A DNA stretch of 64,000 nt from JAHRAW01 sp963693025. GTDB lineage: Bacteria > Pseudomonadota > Gammaproteobacteria > Arenicellales > Poriferihabitantaceae. Positions 19,355 through 34,300 of the stretch are shown piece by piece; the first letter of the stretch is position 1; the number at the start of each line of letters is the position of its first letter. The notes below the pieces were generated by a model. That model worked only from the letters and a program-made list of their open reading frames with translations, was not told the DNA's origin and ran no database searches. The stretch spans positions 2,480,001 to 2,544,000 of the forward strand of contig OY843749.1 of assembly GCA_963693025.1 (NCBI GenBank). Direction: 5' to 3'. A program made the position numbers and the translations under genes.

Positions 19355-22300
19355 CGGTTACGGTCATCGACAACGACATTCCCCTGCTCACCATCGCGCC
19401 GCTCACGCTGACCCTGAACGAAGGCCTCGGCGGTGACGACACCTACACCGTCACGCTGACGAATAATTTGAGCGTTGATGTGACGGTGACGCCGAGCAGC
19501 GACAACACCGATGTGCCGGCGCCCGGTGCGTTGACTTTCACCGCCGCCAACTGGAACGCCGCGCAAACGGTTACGCTCACCGCCGCCGAAGATGATGCGG
19601 ACTTCGCCGATGACATCGCAAACATCCTTCACGCGGTTAGCATCGGCGGGGCGAACCCCTATGCAGGCGCCGCCGATTCGGTCGCGGTGACGGTGATTGA
19701 CAACGACGAAACGCGCCCGTCTTTCGCGGTGTCGTCGCTGCCCGAGCAGACCTATCAAAGCAACGACATCGGCATCGCCATCACGGCGCTGACGCTGCCC
19801 GAAGCGAGCGGCGGCAACGGCATTTTGAGTTACACGCTGACGCCGCTTCCCACGGGTCTCAGTTTTAACGGGGTGACGCGCGTGTTGAGCGGTGTGCCGG
19901 CGACGGTGAGCGCAACGCAGAGGGTGACGCTGACCTACCAAGTAACCGATGCGGATGCCGACACGACACCGGGCGACGCCGACTTGTTGACCTTCCGCGT
20001 GACCTTGCTGCCGCCCGCCGACCAAATCTTGTTCAGCCCCGACCCGCTCATTCTGACCGAGGGCATACGCGGCGTCTTCCGCGTGCGGTTGTTCGGGGAG
20101 CCGGACGCCGACACGCGGGTTAGACCCTCAAGTTCCAACCCCGATATCAGGGTGCTTCAAGAGACGAGCGCACTCAGCATCGGCGACCAAGAGCGGCCCT
20201 TTGAGCCCATACGATTCCGTGTCAGCAATCCCAGTAACTGGGATACCGAGCGCGAAATTGCAGTCGACCCCATGCAGGACGACGACCGCATCGACGAAAC
20301 CGGCTTCATCACCTTGACCGGGGAAGACGAACCGGGGGGAGCGGCATCCGGTTACGCCGGCTTGACCGCGCGCATTCCAGTCACGATTATCGACGACGAC
20401 CGCCACTTCGTTTTTTCCCGGCTTGCGTTGCAATTGCAAGAGGGCGGCGTCGGCGAGTACACCGTGGCGTTGGTGAATGCGCCGAGCGCCGAGGTGACGG
20501 TGACGCTGGAGAGCGGCAACGCCGACATCACGCTCGCGGACAGCGTGCTGTTATTCAGCGCCGCCAACTGGAGCAACCCGCAGCCGGTAACCGTGCGCGC
20601 CGCGCAGGACGATGATGTGGAAGCCGACGCCGCCACCATCACCCACACGCTGAGCGGCGCCGACTATCCCGCCGAAGTGTCCGGCGGCGAGGTGACGGTG
20701 ACGGTTCCCGACCCGTTCACGATTGGCTTTGAGATGAGCGAATACACCGCGCCCGAACACGCGGGCTTGGTGTATGAGGTATGCGCGGTATTCACCGAGC
20801 CGGCGGCGAGCGCGGTGGTTGACTTCACCGCGGGCGGCGGCGGGGCGCTCGGCATCGACATCATTTCGACCCCCGGCAGCGCCGCGCGACCCGCCGATTA
20901 TCATGTCAATTTGGGAAGAATCTATTTCAACAACACCAACCAGCGCGCTTGCGCGTTGATGAATATCATCGACGACGGAATGGTCGAGCCGGACGAGACC
21001 TTTACGCTTCGCATGCAACCCCTGGAACCCGCATCCGCGCCGCCGCTGAGTTATCACACGCCCACCGCCACCGTCACCATCACCGACAACGACTCCCCCG
21101 GCGTCAGGGTTTACCCCACCGCGCTGAGCGTCGCCGAAGGCGAGGGCGGTGGGGCGCTTTACGCCGTGCGGCTGAACACCGACCCCGGCGCCGGGGAGAG
21201 CGTGACGGTCACGCCGAGTAGCGCTCACCCCGACATCGTCATCACCCCGGCGGTTGCGCTGTTGTTTGACTCATCGAACTATCAAACTCAGCGCACGATT
21301 ACCGTCACCGCAAACCACGACTTTGACGCCGGCGATGAAAGCGCTTCTATCACGCACGCGGTGAGCGGCTACGCCACCGTCACCGACGCGCCGACGCTCA
21401 GCGCAACGATTAGCGACGACGACACCGCCGCGGTCAATATCGCGCCGACCACGCTGACCGTGTTTGAAGGCGACGCCACCGCGTATACCGTGGTGTTGAA
21501 CACCCAGCCGTTCAGCGAGACCCCGGTCGCGGTTTTTGTGACGCCGCGCGTGACAACGAACGCCGGCACATCAACCACGCTCACGCTGAGCCCGTCGGGC
21601 ACCCTTCTCTTCACCACCGACAACTGGAATATCGCGCAGACGGTGAGCGTCACCGCCAATCAGGACACCGACAAAACAGCGGGTGGCGCGGTCATCAGCC
21701 ACCGGGTGAGCAGAGCCGACTACGACGGCGTCACCGCGCCTTCGGTGGCGGTGGCGGTGACCGACAACGATGTGCCTATCCTGCTCGCCGGCGTGCCCGA
21801 CCAGGTTTACCCGGTGGGCATTGATGTCTCGTTGACATTGCCTCCGGCGGTGGTCGGCAACGGAGTGTTGAGTTATGCGCTGACGCCGCAGTCGGACATT
21901 CCCACGGGCTTGACATTCGAGCCGTCCACGCGCGTGCTGAGCGGCGCGCCGCTCGCCGCGGCGCAAACGCGCACGCTGACCTACACGGTCACCGACGCCG
22001 ACGGCGACACCGACAGCGCGCGCTTCAGCATCCGCACCGACGCCCCGGATTTCGCCGCCGCGCCGGCGCCGGTGCAGACTTACGCTCCGGGCGTCGCCGC
22101 CGCCCCGCTGGTGTTGCCCCTCGCCACCAACGGCTTCGGCGCGGTGACTTATACGCTCACCCCGGAGGACGACATTCCCGATGGCTTGTCCTTCACCGAA
22201 TCCTCGCGCACCGTGAGCGGCACCCCCGCCGCCGGCGCGGTGGCGGCGACGCTGACTTATACCGCAACCGATTCGCTCGGCGCGCGCGCCACGCTGCCGG

Positions 22301-25300
22301 TGGTGTTGATTGTGAATCCCATCCTCACGGTGAATTGGGAGACCGGAACGCTGACCAATACCGGCGACAACGCGCTCATCGTGTCGCTGGATGCCGCGCC
22401 GCGGAGCAATGTGACGGTGGCGGTGGATATGGCAGTCAATTTCGTGGAGCCGTTGCCGGCGAATTACAACTATGCGCCCAGGCCGCCCGACGCGTTGACC
22501 TTCACGCCCGCCAACTGGAGCGTCCCGCAGCGGGTAACCACCTTCATCACCGATTTCGCGCAAGACAACACGGGTCAGTATTTTGCGACGGTCAACGCCC
22601 GTGTCGGCGGCGTGCTCGCCGCCACCGCGATAGCGACTCACCATATCATCCAGATACTGCGCCTCGTCGTCGCGCCCGCCAGCCTGAGCCTGCCCGAAGG
22701 CTTCGGCGGTTTTTACACCGTGGTTCTGGAGCCCCTCTCGCCCGAATCCGGGGAGCGCGTGACGGTCACGCCGAGCAGCGGCGACACCGCCGTCGCCACC
22801 GTGTCCCCCACCAGTGGGCTGACCTTCACCGACGCCGACTGGAATATCCCAAAAACGGTTACCGTAACCGGCGTCAGCCGCGCCGCCACCGCGGTCACCA
22901 TCACCCACGCGCTGACCACCACCGGCGGCGCCTACGACGACGCCGGCGGCGTCGTCACGCCGCCGGTGGTGGCGCGCGTCGTCGCGCCGCCGGTGCCCAG
23001 CCGCGCCTCCTTCGGCGACGCCGACTTTACGGCGGGGGAGGGTTTGGTCATCGACGTGCCGGTGGTGTTTGGCGGCACGCCGCGCACCGCCGATTCCTTC
23101 ATCACCTTTTCCATCGGCGGCACCGCCTCCGCCGCCGATTACGAAGTCGTCGCCGGCGGCGCGTTGCTCGCCTTTGAGCCCGCCAGCCGCACCGGCGGGT
23201 TGCGGGTTACGCCCGCCGACAGCCGCGTGTTCATCACCATTCGCCTCATAGATGACGCCACGCCGGATGCCGGCGAGACCCTCGTCCTCACCCTCCTCGA
23301 CCACAGCGGCGGCGGCATCGCCGTCCCGACCGCGTTTGACACCGCCGCGCGCACCATCACCATCGCCGACTCGCTCGCCCCGGCGGTGACCGTCACGCCC
23401 ACCGACCTGGCGCTGGGCGAAGGCGGCGCGGCGCGTTACAACGTGTCGGTGAGCGCGCTTCCGCGTGACACCACCGGCGGCGTGGCGAGCGTGCTGGTCG
23501 CGCCGCGCATCGCCGGGCAGCACGACCTGACGCTCACCCTCGTCCACGCCAGCAGCGGCGCGCCGTTACTGAGCGGCGCGTTGACCTTCACCGCCGACAA
23601 CTGGACGCTGCCGCAGGCGGTGCAGGTCGCCGCCGCGCAGGATGCCGACCGCGTGAACGACATCGTCATCATCAACCATTCGGTGACCGCCGGCGCCGGC
23701 GGCAACTACAACGGCGTCACCGCCGCCCCGGTGGTGGCGACGGTTACCGACAACGACGTCCCGAGGTTTGCCTATACGCCGAACCCGGTGACCGTGAACG
23801 AAGGCGGCAGCGCGGTCTATATGGTGCAACTCGCCAACGATGTGGCGCCCAACTCGGTGGTGGCGCTTCAGCCGAGCAGCGACAACCCCAATATCACGGT
23901 CTCCGGCACCTCGCTCCCGCTGCGTTTCTTCGGCAACCGGCGGCATGTCGCGCTGCGCCTCACCGTGACCGCGGCGTTGCGCGAATTGGATTTCACCTCG
24001 GACTTCGCCACGATTAGCCACGCCATTTCCATACTGGACGAGACTTTCCGCGGCAGCGCCGACAGCCTGAGGGTGGAAGCGGTCAACACCGAAGCCGACC
24101 TCGTCCCGACCTTCGGCGCCGCCTCGGTGGACGACAAAACCTACACCGCCGGCGCCGCCATCACCCCGTTGACCCTGCCCCTCGCCAGCGGCGGCAACGG
24201 CGCGCTCGAGCACACGCTGGCGCCGTTGCCGCTGTCGTCGTTTCCCGCGGGCTTGACCTTTGACCGCGCCACGCGCGTGCTCTCCGGCACGCCGACCACC
24301 GCGGCATTGGAGGCGGAGTTTCTCGGCTACTCCGCCGCCGATTCGGACACCAACCGCGGCGCCGACGATGCCGCCCAACTGCTTTTCCGCGTGACCGTGC
24401 AAGCGCCGGCGCCGAGCCTCGTGCTGTCGTCGCCCACGCTGACGGTGACGGAGGGCACCGACCGCGGCTTCCCCGCCGACACCGCCGTGATGTATACGGT
24501 GCGGCTCGGCGAAGCGCCGCTCGCCGAGGTGACGGTCACGCCGTCCGCCGACAACACCGATGTCACGCTCACCCCCGCCGCCGGGCTGCTGTTCTCCCCG
24601 CTGAACTGGAACGCGCCGCAGGAGGTTACCGTCTACGCCCGCGAAGACCGCGACGAACTGGATGAATCCGCGGTGATTAGCCACTCGGTGAACGCCTATG
24701 GCGAAGTCACCGCCGCCGCGCAGACGGTGGCGCTGAGCATCACCGACAAAGACAAAGACGCGCTCATCGTGTCCGTCGCATCGCTGGTTATGAACGAAGG
24801 CGAGCAACGCACTTATACCGTGCAACTCGCCACGCGCCCCGACAATTTGAACCAGATTATCGTGACGCCGAGCAGCAGCCATCCCGCCATCGTCTCCGTC
24901 TCCGGCTCGCTGATATTCCACATCTCCAGTTGGGATACGCCGCAGATGGTCATCGTCACCGCCGAGCAAGACGCGGATGCGCTGGACGGCTCGGCGGTCA
25001 TCAGCCACGCCACCACCACCGCCGGGACCCTCATCGGCTCGTCGCCCTACACCCCGGGACCGGTCGACATACCGGTCAGCGTGTTTGACGACGAAAGGTT
25101 GGGATTCGGCGCCACCACCGTGGACGACCAGGCGTATCTCGTCGGTCAGCCCATCCCCGTGCTGACCCTGCCGCAAGCCTTCGGCGGCGGCGCGCCCACC
25201 TATGAATTCAGCCGCGCCGGTGGCGAAGCCCTGCCCGCCGGACTGACCTTCAACGAGCAGACGCGCACGCTCGCCGGCACGCCGACGGCGACGGCGGCGG

Positions 25301-28300
25301 AAGACACCTACACCTGGGCGGTAACCGGCGGCAACGGAATGACCACCCGCATCACCTTCCGCCTCGCGGTCTATGCGAGCGTCTGCGCGCGCACGCCGGT
25401 GGTGCGCGATGTCATCGTGGCGGCGCTTCGTTTCCGCGGGGTTACGACTTGCGCGGATGTGCGCGCGGCGCATTTGCCTCTCGTGACGAGGGAGATATAC
25501 ATCGACCGCATCGCGGGCCTCACCACCTTCCGGTTGAACGATTTCAACGGGCTGAGCGGGGTGCCGACGCTTGTTATTTCCGGCAACCGCTCGCTGACCT
25601 CGCTACCGGCGGGGATGTTTGCCGGGATGCGCTCGTTGACGAGCCTGCAAATCCGCTCCAATGACGCGCTCACCAGCCTGCCCGAGCGCCTCTATGCCGG
25701 GCTGGATGCGCCGGCTGAAGTCAGCATTTCCTTTATGCGCGGGCTCACCAGCCTGCCCGCCGACTTGTATGACGGGCTGCGCGGGGCGAGGGAAATCGGC
25801 ATACGTTTCAACGAAAATCTCACGACCCTGCCGGCGGGCTTGTTTGACGGACTGACCTCGGTGCGGAGGATAGCCCTGAACACCAATGCGCTGACCCACT
25901 TGCCCGCCGGGCTGTTTAACGGCTTGCCGTTGACTCGCGTGGAGATGTCAAACAACCAATTTCGTTTTATGCCCGAAGGGTTGTTTGACGGCTTGGCGAC
26001 CCCCGGCGGCTTGTCCAGACTCCGCATGCACAGCAACCCCGGCGGTTTGCTGAGATTTGTCCTGGATGTCGAGCAACAGGGCAATGGCCAGGTGCGCGCG
26101 CGCGTGCAACAGGCCGCCCCGTTCCCCATTCAAGTTGACTGGGTGACGCGCGACGGTAGCGGCGGCACGGTCACCATCCCGACCGGCGCGCGCACCAGCG
26201 CCGCGCTCGGCATCCCGATGGCTTCGGTGTTTGATATTTCGTTGCGCAACATTCGCTTCCCCACCCTGACCGAAACCAGCCTCGATTTGCAGGGCGAGTT
26301 CACCGGCTTCCAGGCGGTCTATGCCCCGCGCGCCGGCGTGCGCGTCAGCCCCGCCGCGCTGAGCGTGGACGAAGGCGCGGCGGCGGGCTCGGCATACACC
26401 GTGTTCCTGAACAGCCCTCCCGCGGTGGCGGCGACCGTCACGCCGCGCATCGCCCCGCCCGACCACGATGTGACGCTGAGCCCGAGCGGCGCGCTGACCT
26501 TCTCCAGCGCCAACTGGCAAACCGCGCAGAACGTCACCGTCACCGCCGCCATCGACGCCGACGCCGCCACCGACCGCGCCACCATCACCTACGAGGTGAG
26601 CGGTTACGGCGTCTCCGCCGCCGAGTCGCCGGTGTTGGTGACGGTGAATGACTTGAAGAGCGAGCCGACCTTTGGCGCGCTCACGGTCGACGACCGCACC
26701 TATCCCACCGGCACGCCGATTCGCGCGCTGCTCCTGCCGCAAGCGCAGAACGGAGACGGCGTCGTGCGCCACACGCTAACCCCCGCCACGCTGCCCGCGG
26801 GCTTGGTGTTTGTCGATGCCACGCGCACCCTGAGCGGCAGCCCCGCCGCCTCTCTTAACGGTAGCGTCACGACCTTCGTCTGGAGCGCCGCCGATGCGGA
26901 CAGCGACACCGCCGCGCTGACCTTTGCGCTGAGGTTTGTGCCGAACACCGCGCCGGATTTCGGCGCGCAGACGGTCACGCCGCAGCGTTACTTCATCGGG
27001 CTTGGCATCGCGCCGCTGACGCTGCCGCTCGCCGCCGGCGGCAACGGCACGCTGACCTACGCGCTCGCCGGCAACCTGCCTTCGGGTTTGAGCATCGACA
27101 CCGACACCCGCGTCCTCAGCGGCACGCCCACCGCCCTCACTGCAACCGGCGGGCGCACGCTGCTCTGGATGGCGGCGGATGCGGACACCGACACCGCCGC
27201 CGCCGACGGCGCGGCGTTGCCCGTGGTCGTGCGCGTGGTGGAGACCGTAACCGTGGCGCCGCGCGCGCTCAGCGTGACCGAAGCCGACCCTGCCACCGCC
27301 GCCACCTACACCGTGCTGCTGAACCGCGCGCCGAGCGCGGGTGGCGCGGTCACGGTTATGCCGAGTGTGCTCCCCGCCGACCACGACTTGACCTTAGTAC
27401 CGAACACCGCCTTGACATTCACCCCCGCCAACTGGAACGCGGCGCAGACCGTCACCGTCACCGCCGCCGACGATGTCGACGCCTTGGTGGACATTGCGAC
27501 CATTAGGCACGCCGTCAGCGGCGGCGGGTTTGATGCCGTGCCGGCGGACGATGTGCGCGTGGAAGTCGGCGACGACGACATCAACACCACCCCGCGTTTT
27601 GACATCACCACGACGGTGCCGCTGGTGTATTTCGCCGGCGCCCCCATCACCCCGGTCACGCTGCCGCTTGCGCTCTCCGGCAACCCGCCGGTGACCTACG
27701 CGCTGACGCCTTCCACGCCGCCCGCCGGATTGGTGTTTGACCAAAACACGCGCGTGCTGTCCGGCACGCCGTCGGCGGTCACGCGCACCGCCACTTATGA
27801 ATGGCGCGCGACCGACACCGACGGCGACTTCGCCACCTACCGCTTCACGCTCGCCGCCAGCGCCAATGTCTGCGCGCGCTCGCGCGAGGTGGGCGATGCG
27901 CTGGTGCAAGCCGCGGGCTTGGGGCAGGCGGGTCAGCCGCTCAACAACTTCTGCGGGCAAGTCACGCACGCGCATCTCGCCGCCGTCACGACACTGGACA
28001 TCTTCGGTCGCCCCGGCACGGTGGGCATCCCCACGCTGCAATCCGGCGACTTCTCCGGGCTCCCCGCCTTGACGACGATTGCCTTGCACAGCAACGCCCT
28101 CACCGAGTTGCCGGCGGGCTTGTTTGACGGCTTGGACAAACTCACGAGCGTGACGCTGCACGGCAACCCCGGCGCGCCGTTCCTCCTGCCCGTCGACATC
28201 GTGGACGCACCGGGTGGCGGCTTCCGCGCGCGCATCCGCGAAGCGGCGCCGGTGGCGGTTGAGGTGACTTGGTCGGTAGCCGGTGGCGGCGCCCCCGCCA

Positions 28301-31300
28301 CCGTGCGCATCGAACGCGGCGAGCGCTTCAGCGCGGTGTTTGCGCGCACCGCGTCCTCGCTCTCGGACATCACGCTCGCCAACCTCCGCCTATCGGGCGT
28401 GTCCGAGCCGACCGGCGACAGCGGCGGCAGTTGGACGGGGTTTCGCGTCATCCTCGACACCGCCCCGAGTTTCGGCGCGCAAACGCTCGCGCCGCAGACC
28501 TATTTCGTCGGGCAAGCCATCACCCCGCTGACCCTGCCCGCCGCCACCGGCGGCGATGGCGGCGTGGACTATGCGCTCAGCGGCACGCTGCCCGCCGGGC
28601 TGACTTTGGACCTCCCGACGCGCAGCATCGCAGGCACGCCGAGCGCGGTGTTGCTCGCCGGCGACTACACCTGGCTCGCCACCGACGGCGACGGCGACAT
28701 CGCGCGGCTGGCGTTCACGCTGGCGGTGCATGGCAGCGATGTCTGCTTGCGCACGCCGCGGGTGCGCGATGCCATCGTGGGCAGGGCGCCCGTGTCAAAC
28801 TGCGCGTTGGTGACCGCGGCGCATCTGAACGGAATCTCCGGGGGGATTGCTTTCTCGGGAATCACCGACCTGCGCCACGGAGATTTCGCGGGGCTCACCG
28901 CTCCGATGTTGCTTCTTATTGTTACCCGAACCCAACTCTCCTCGCTACCGGTGGGCATCTTAAGCGGACTCAGGGGCACCGCGTCGATTACGGAGAATCA
29001 ATTGAGCGAACTGTCCGTGGGGATGTTCGACGGCGCGACGGGTTTGACGCACGTGGATATGGGCAGGAACCTGGTCAATCCGCTGCCGATGATTGTTGAA
29101 CTCGACCGCTTGCCGGATGGCAGGGAGCGCGCGCACATTCCATCCGCCACGCCACGGGATGTCCTCGTGGATTGGACCCAGGGCGCTGACAGCGGCACCG
29201 TCACCATCCCGGCGGGCATGCGCTTCAGCGTGCCGTTTCCGGTGGCGGTATTACCCGAATTCCGTCTCAGCAACCCCCGATTCGGGTCGACGGGCACCCG
29301 AGTTGACGGCATCCAACTGAGCGCGCCCAACACCCCCCGCCCCGGCGTCATCATCGTCCCGACGACGCTGACCGTCCCCGAAAACGGGAGGGCGCCTTAC
29401 ACCATACGGCTAAATAGCCCGCCGCCCGCCGGCTTGGTGACGGTGATGCCGAGCAGCGACCACGCCGAGGTTAGCGTCCCCGCCGCCTTCACTTTCTCAA
29501 GCGCCGACTGGAGCGTGATGCAGACGGTGTGGGTCACGGCGGCGAACGACTACGATGCCAACGATGACAGCGCCACGATTAGCCACGCGGTCGGCAACTA
29601 CGCCGAAATCACCGATGCCGTTGCGGTGGCGGTGACGGTGGACGACGACGACACGCGCGGCGTGACGGCGGCGCCGGCGGCGCTGAGCGTGGACGAAGGC
29701 GCGAGCGGCATTTACACCGTGATGCTGGACACGCCGCCGGAAGGCGGCATCCCGACGGTGACGGTGACGCTGGTGAGCGATGCGCCCGCCATCGCCGCCG
29801 TCTCCCCCGCCACGCTACGCTTCACCGCCGCCGGCTGGAATGTCGCGCAGACCGTCACCGTCACCGGCGTGGAAGACGACGACGCCTTCGGCGACGCCAC
29901 CGCCACCATAACCCACGCCGCCGCCGGCGCCGACTACGACGCGGTTGCCGAGGTGGAGGTGGTCGCCACGGTGCTTGAAAACGACACCACCGGCGTCACG
30001 CTCAACCTGAGCGCATTGACGGTCGCCGAAGACGGCGGCGGCGCGTATACCGTCGCGCTGCTCTCGCAACCGAGCGGCGCGGTCACGGTGGCGGCGGCGA
30101 GCGGCGCCACCGCCACCGCCACCGTCTCCCCCGCCGCGCTGACCTTCGCCGCCGCCGTCTGGAACATTCCGCAGACCGTCACCGTCACCGGCGTGGCGGA
30201 CTTCAACGGCGTCGCCGACACCGCCACGCTCACGCACACCGTGGCGGGGGCGGACTACGACGGGCTGGACATCAGCGCCGCCGTGGTGACCGTGACGGTC
30301 ACCGACATTCAGACCGACCGGGTGGCGGTCTCAAGCACCGCGCGCAACGTCCTCGAGGGCGGCTTTTTCACCTACACCGTCACGCTGGACACGCAGCCGG
30401 TGGGGGCGGGCATCGTGGTGACCGCAAGCGCCGTGCCGACGCCCAACGACTTGCGGCTCAGCCATTTTCTCAGCCCGACGCCGGCGAACAGCGTGGCGCT
30501 GCTTTTCAACGCCGCCAACTGGAACCGCGAGTTGACGGTGACGGTGCGCGCGCTGGATGACGACGACCCCAACGCCGACACCGTGACGATTACGCACGCG
30601 GTCACCGGCGGCGGCTACGGCGGCGTCACCGCCGGCGACTCGCTGGTGGTGAGCATCACCGATGACGACTTCCCCGGCGTCCTCGTGTCGCCGCAGCGCG
30701 TAACCGTGGCGGAAGGCGGCGCGGCGGGCGCGTACGGCGTGCGCCTGGTCACCCTGCCGGCGGGCGGCGGTTTGGTGACGATTACGCCGACGGTCAGCGC
30801 CGACGCCATCGCCACCGTCTCGCCGCTCGCCGGGCTGACCTTCGGCGCGCAGAACTGGAGCGTCGCGCAGATGTTCAGCGTCACCGGCGTCGACGACGAC
30901 GACGCCTTCGGCGACGCCACCGTCACGATTACGCACGCGGTCGCCGGCGCCGACTACGGCAGCGTGGCCGCGATGCCGGTGCGCGTGACGGTCACCGAGA
31001 ACGACACCGCCGGCGTCAGCATCACCCCGCGCACGCTGACGGTGACCGAGCAAACCGGCGGCGGCGCGAGTGATATTTACAGCGTGACGCTGGACACCGA
31101 GCCGAGCGCCGAGGTGACGGTGACGCCGAGCGCCGCGGCGGTGGCGGGCGCGGCGATTAGCGGCTTGCGCGCGTTGACCTTCGCGCCCGGCAACTGGAAT
31201 GCCGCGCAGACGATTTCGGTCGTCGCCGATGCGGACGATGACGGCGTCGGCGGCGGCGTGACGATTATGCATGCGGTTAGTAGCGGCGACGCCGGCTACG

Positions 31301-34300
31301 ATGGCTTGGATTTGAGCGCCACGCCGGTAGTGGTGACGGTCGCCGACGACGACCCCCTCGGCGTGACGATTAACCCGCTCGCCGTGAGCGTGGACGAAGA
31401 CGCGAGCGCGGTTTATACCGTCGTGCTGGACACGCTGCCGGTTGGCGCGGCGGTGACGGTGACGCCGCGCGCGCGCGCCAATGCCGGCGACTCGCCGGTC
31501 GCGCTCTTCCCCGCCGCGTTGACCTTCGCCACGGGCGACTGGGACGCGCCGCAGACGGTGACGGTGAGCGGAGTGGCGGACGCGGACGCCGCCGACGGGC
31601 GCGCCACGGTCGCGCACGCGGTCGCCGGCGGCGAATACGACGGCTTCAGTCTCAGCGCCACCGAGGTGGCGGTCGCCATCACCGACACCGACCGCGCCGA
31701 AGTGCGGCTGATGCCGAGCGCGGTCACCGTGGCGGAAGGCGGCGCCTCTGGTGTGTATCGTGTGACGCTGACCTCGGCGCCGGTCGGCGGCGCGGTGACG
31801 GTGACGCCGGCGTCCTCGCCGCAAGTGGGCGTGGCGTTGAGTCTGAGCCCCGCCGCGTTGACCTTCGCCAGCGGCAACTGGAACACGCCGCAGACGGTCA
31901 CCGTGCTCGGCGTGGAAGACGACGACGCCTTCGGCGACGCCACCGTCACCGTCACGCACACGCTGGCGGGCGCGGATTACGCCGGCGTGATGGCGGGCGA
32001 GGTGACGGTGACGATTACCGAGAACGACAGCGCCGGGGTGTCGGTCATCCCGCTCAGCCTGACCGTGGCGGAAGGCGGCAACGAAACCTACACCATCGCG
32101 TTGACTTCCGAGCCGCGCGGCGGGGTGACGGTCACGCCGGCGAGCGGCGCGGATGCCGTCGCCGCCGTCTCCACCGCCGCCGGCGGTGGTGCGCTCGCGG
32201 TGTTGACCTTCACCCCCGGTGACTGGGACACGGCGCAGACGGTGACGGTCACCAGCCCGCCCGATGTCGACGGCGGCGACGACACCGCCACGATTACGCA
32301 CGCGCTCACCAGCGCCGGCGACGCCGACTACGACGGCATCGCCGCGATGCCGGTGCGCGTAACAATACGCGACGACGACCCCATCGGCATTACGGTGAGC
32401 CAAGCCACGCTGACCGTGCGCGAAGGCGAGGCGGGCGAGACCTACACCGTGGCGTTGGACACGCAGCCCATCGGCGGCGCTGTGACGCTCACCGCCACGC
32501 CGTCGGCTTCGGAGGTGACGCTGTCGCCGCCGGTGTTGCGCTTCACCGCCGGCGACTGGAACACGGCGCAGACCCTCACCGTTGCCGGCGTGGATGACGA
32601 CGACGCCTTTGGCGATGCCACCGTCACCATCGCGCACACCGCCGGCGGCGCCGACTACGCGAGCGCCGATCTGAGCGCCGACGACGTGCTCGTGACGGTC
32701 ACCGAGACCGACACCGCCGGGGTGCTGGCGACGCCCGGTAACCTGCGCGTGAACGAGGGCGCGAGCCGCGCTTACGGCGTGCGGCTGGCGACGCTGCCCG
32801 CCGCCGATGTGACGGTGACGCCCACCAGCGATAACACCGACATCACGCCCTCGGCAAGCGGGCTGACCTTCACTCCGCAGACCTGGAATGTGTCGCAGGC
32901 GGTTACGGTCAGCGTCACCGCCGACGCCGACGCCAGCGAAGACACCGCCACGATTAGCCACACCGTTAGCGGTGGCGGCGGCGGTTATCCTGCGGGCACG
33001 ACCAACAACCGCGTGATTGTGACCGTGCCCGACATCCCGACAATCGGCTGGGAGCAGCCGGTGTACCGGGTGAGCGAGGACATCGGGACATTCCAGATGT
33101 GCGCGGTGTTCAGCGAGCCGGCGCCGGCGCTCGGTATGATGAGATTCCCCTCCGCATACACGATATTTCCGAACCTGCACGCCGGCACCGCCACCCGCGT
33201 CGCCGACTTCAACGGTGACAGCGGCTTCAACTTCCGCAAATTCTTCAGCAACAACACCGACCGCGAGTGTTACACCTTCACCATTGCCAACGACCCAATC
33301 GTCGAAGGCGACGAGACTTTCTCGGTGTCGCTGAATGTCGGCATCGCCAATGACCCGTTGGCATACAACCCCAACCGCGCCACCGTCACCATCACCGACG
33401 ATGACACCGCGGGCGTTACAATTTCCGAATCCGCGCTGACCGTGGAAGAGGGCGCATCACCCGGCGGCGCTTACACCGTGGCGCTGACCGCCGCACCCGC
33501 CGGCAATGCGACCGTCACGCTGAGCGCCGACCGCGCCGACTTGACGCTGAGCGAAGACGAGTTGGTGTTCAACGGCGGCAACTGGAACGTTGCGCGCACG
33601 GTGACCGTGAGCGCCGCCGAGGACAACCTGGATTTGGATGACGACACCGCCACGATTAGCCACGCGGTCAGCGGCTACGGCGGCTTGCTCGCCGCCGATG
33701 ATGTCGTCGTCACCATCACCGACAACGACATCCCCGGCGTCACCATCGCGCCGCGCGCCGCCACGGTGACCGAAGGCGGCGGCGGCGACTACACGGTGGT
33801 GTTGGACGCGGTGCCACCAGGCGCGGTGACGGTCACGCCGGCGAGCGACAACCCCGATGTCACACTCTCTCTTAGTACAGGCGCCGCCCTGACCTTCACC
33901 GCGCAAAACTGGAACGCGCCGCAGACCGTCACCTTCCACGCCGGCGAAGACGACGCGGATGTCGACGACGATATTGCAATCATTAGCCACACGGTGAGCG
34001 GCGGCGGCGGCGCGTATGCCGGCGTGCTCGCCGAGTCGTTTACCGTCACGGTGATCGACAACGAGGAAGCGGTGCCGACTTTCGGCGGCGCGACGGTGGA
34101 CGACCAGACCTTCATCGCCAACACCGCCGGCATCCCCATCGTGCCGTTCACGCTGCCGCGGGCGAGCGGCGGCAACGGCGCCTTGCGCTATACGCTGACG
34201 CCGCAGGCGGACATTCCCAACGGCTTGACGTTCACCCCCGCCACGCGCACGCTGAGCGGCGCGCCGCTCCTCACGGTGAGCGCCGTGATGCTGACCTATA

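Noticed and set aside
27801..29099. Plus-strand open frames in other registers (for example 28269-29099)
   Set aside because: They overlap gene 2 in a different frame, are Arg/His/Ala-rich without domains, and have no ribosome binding site. They are shadows.
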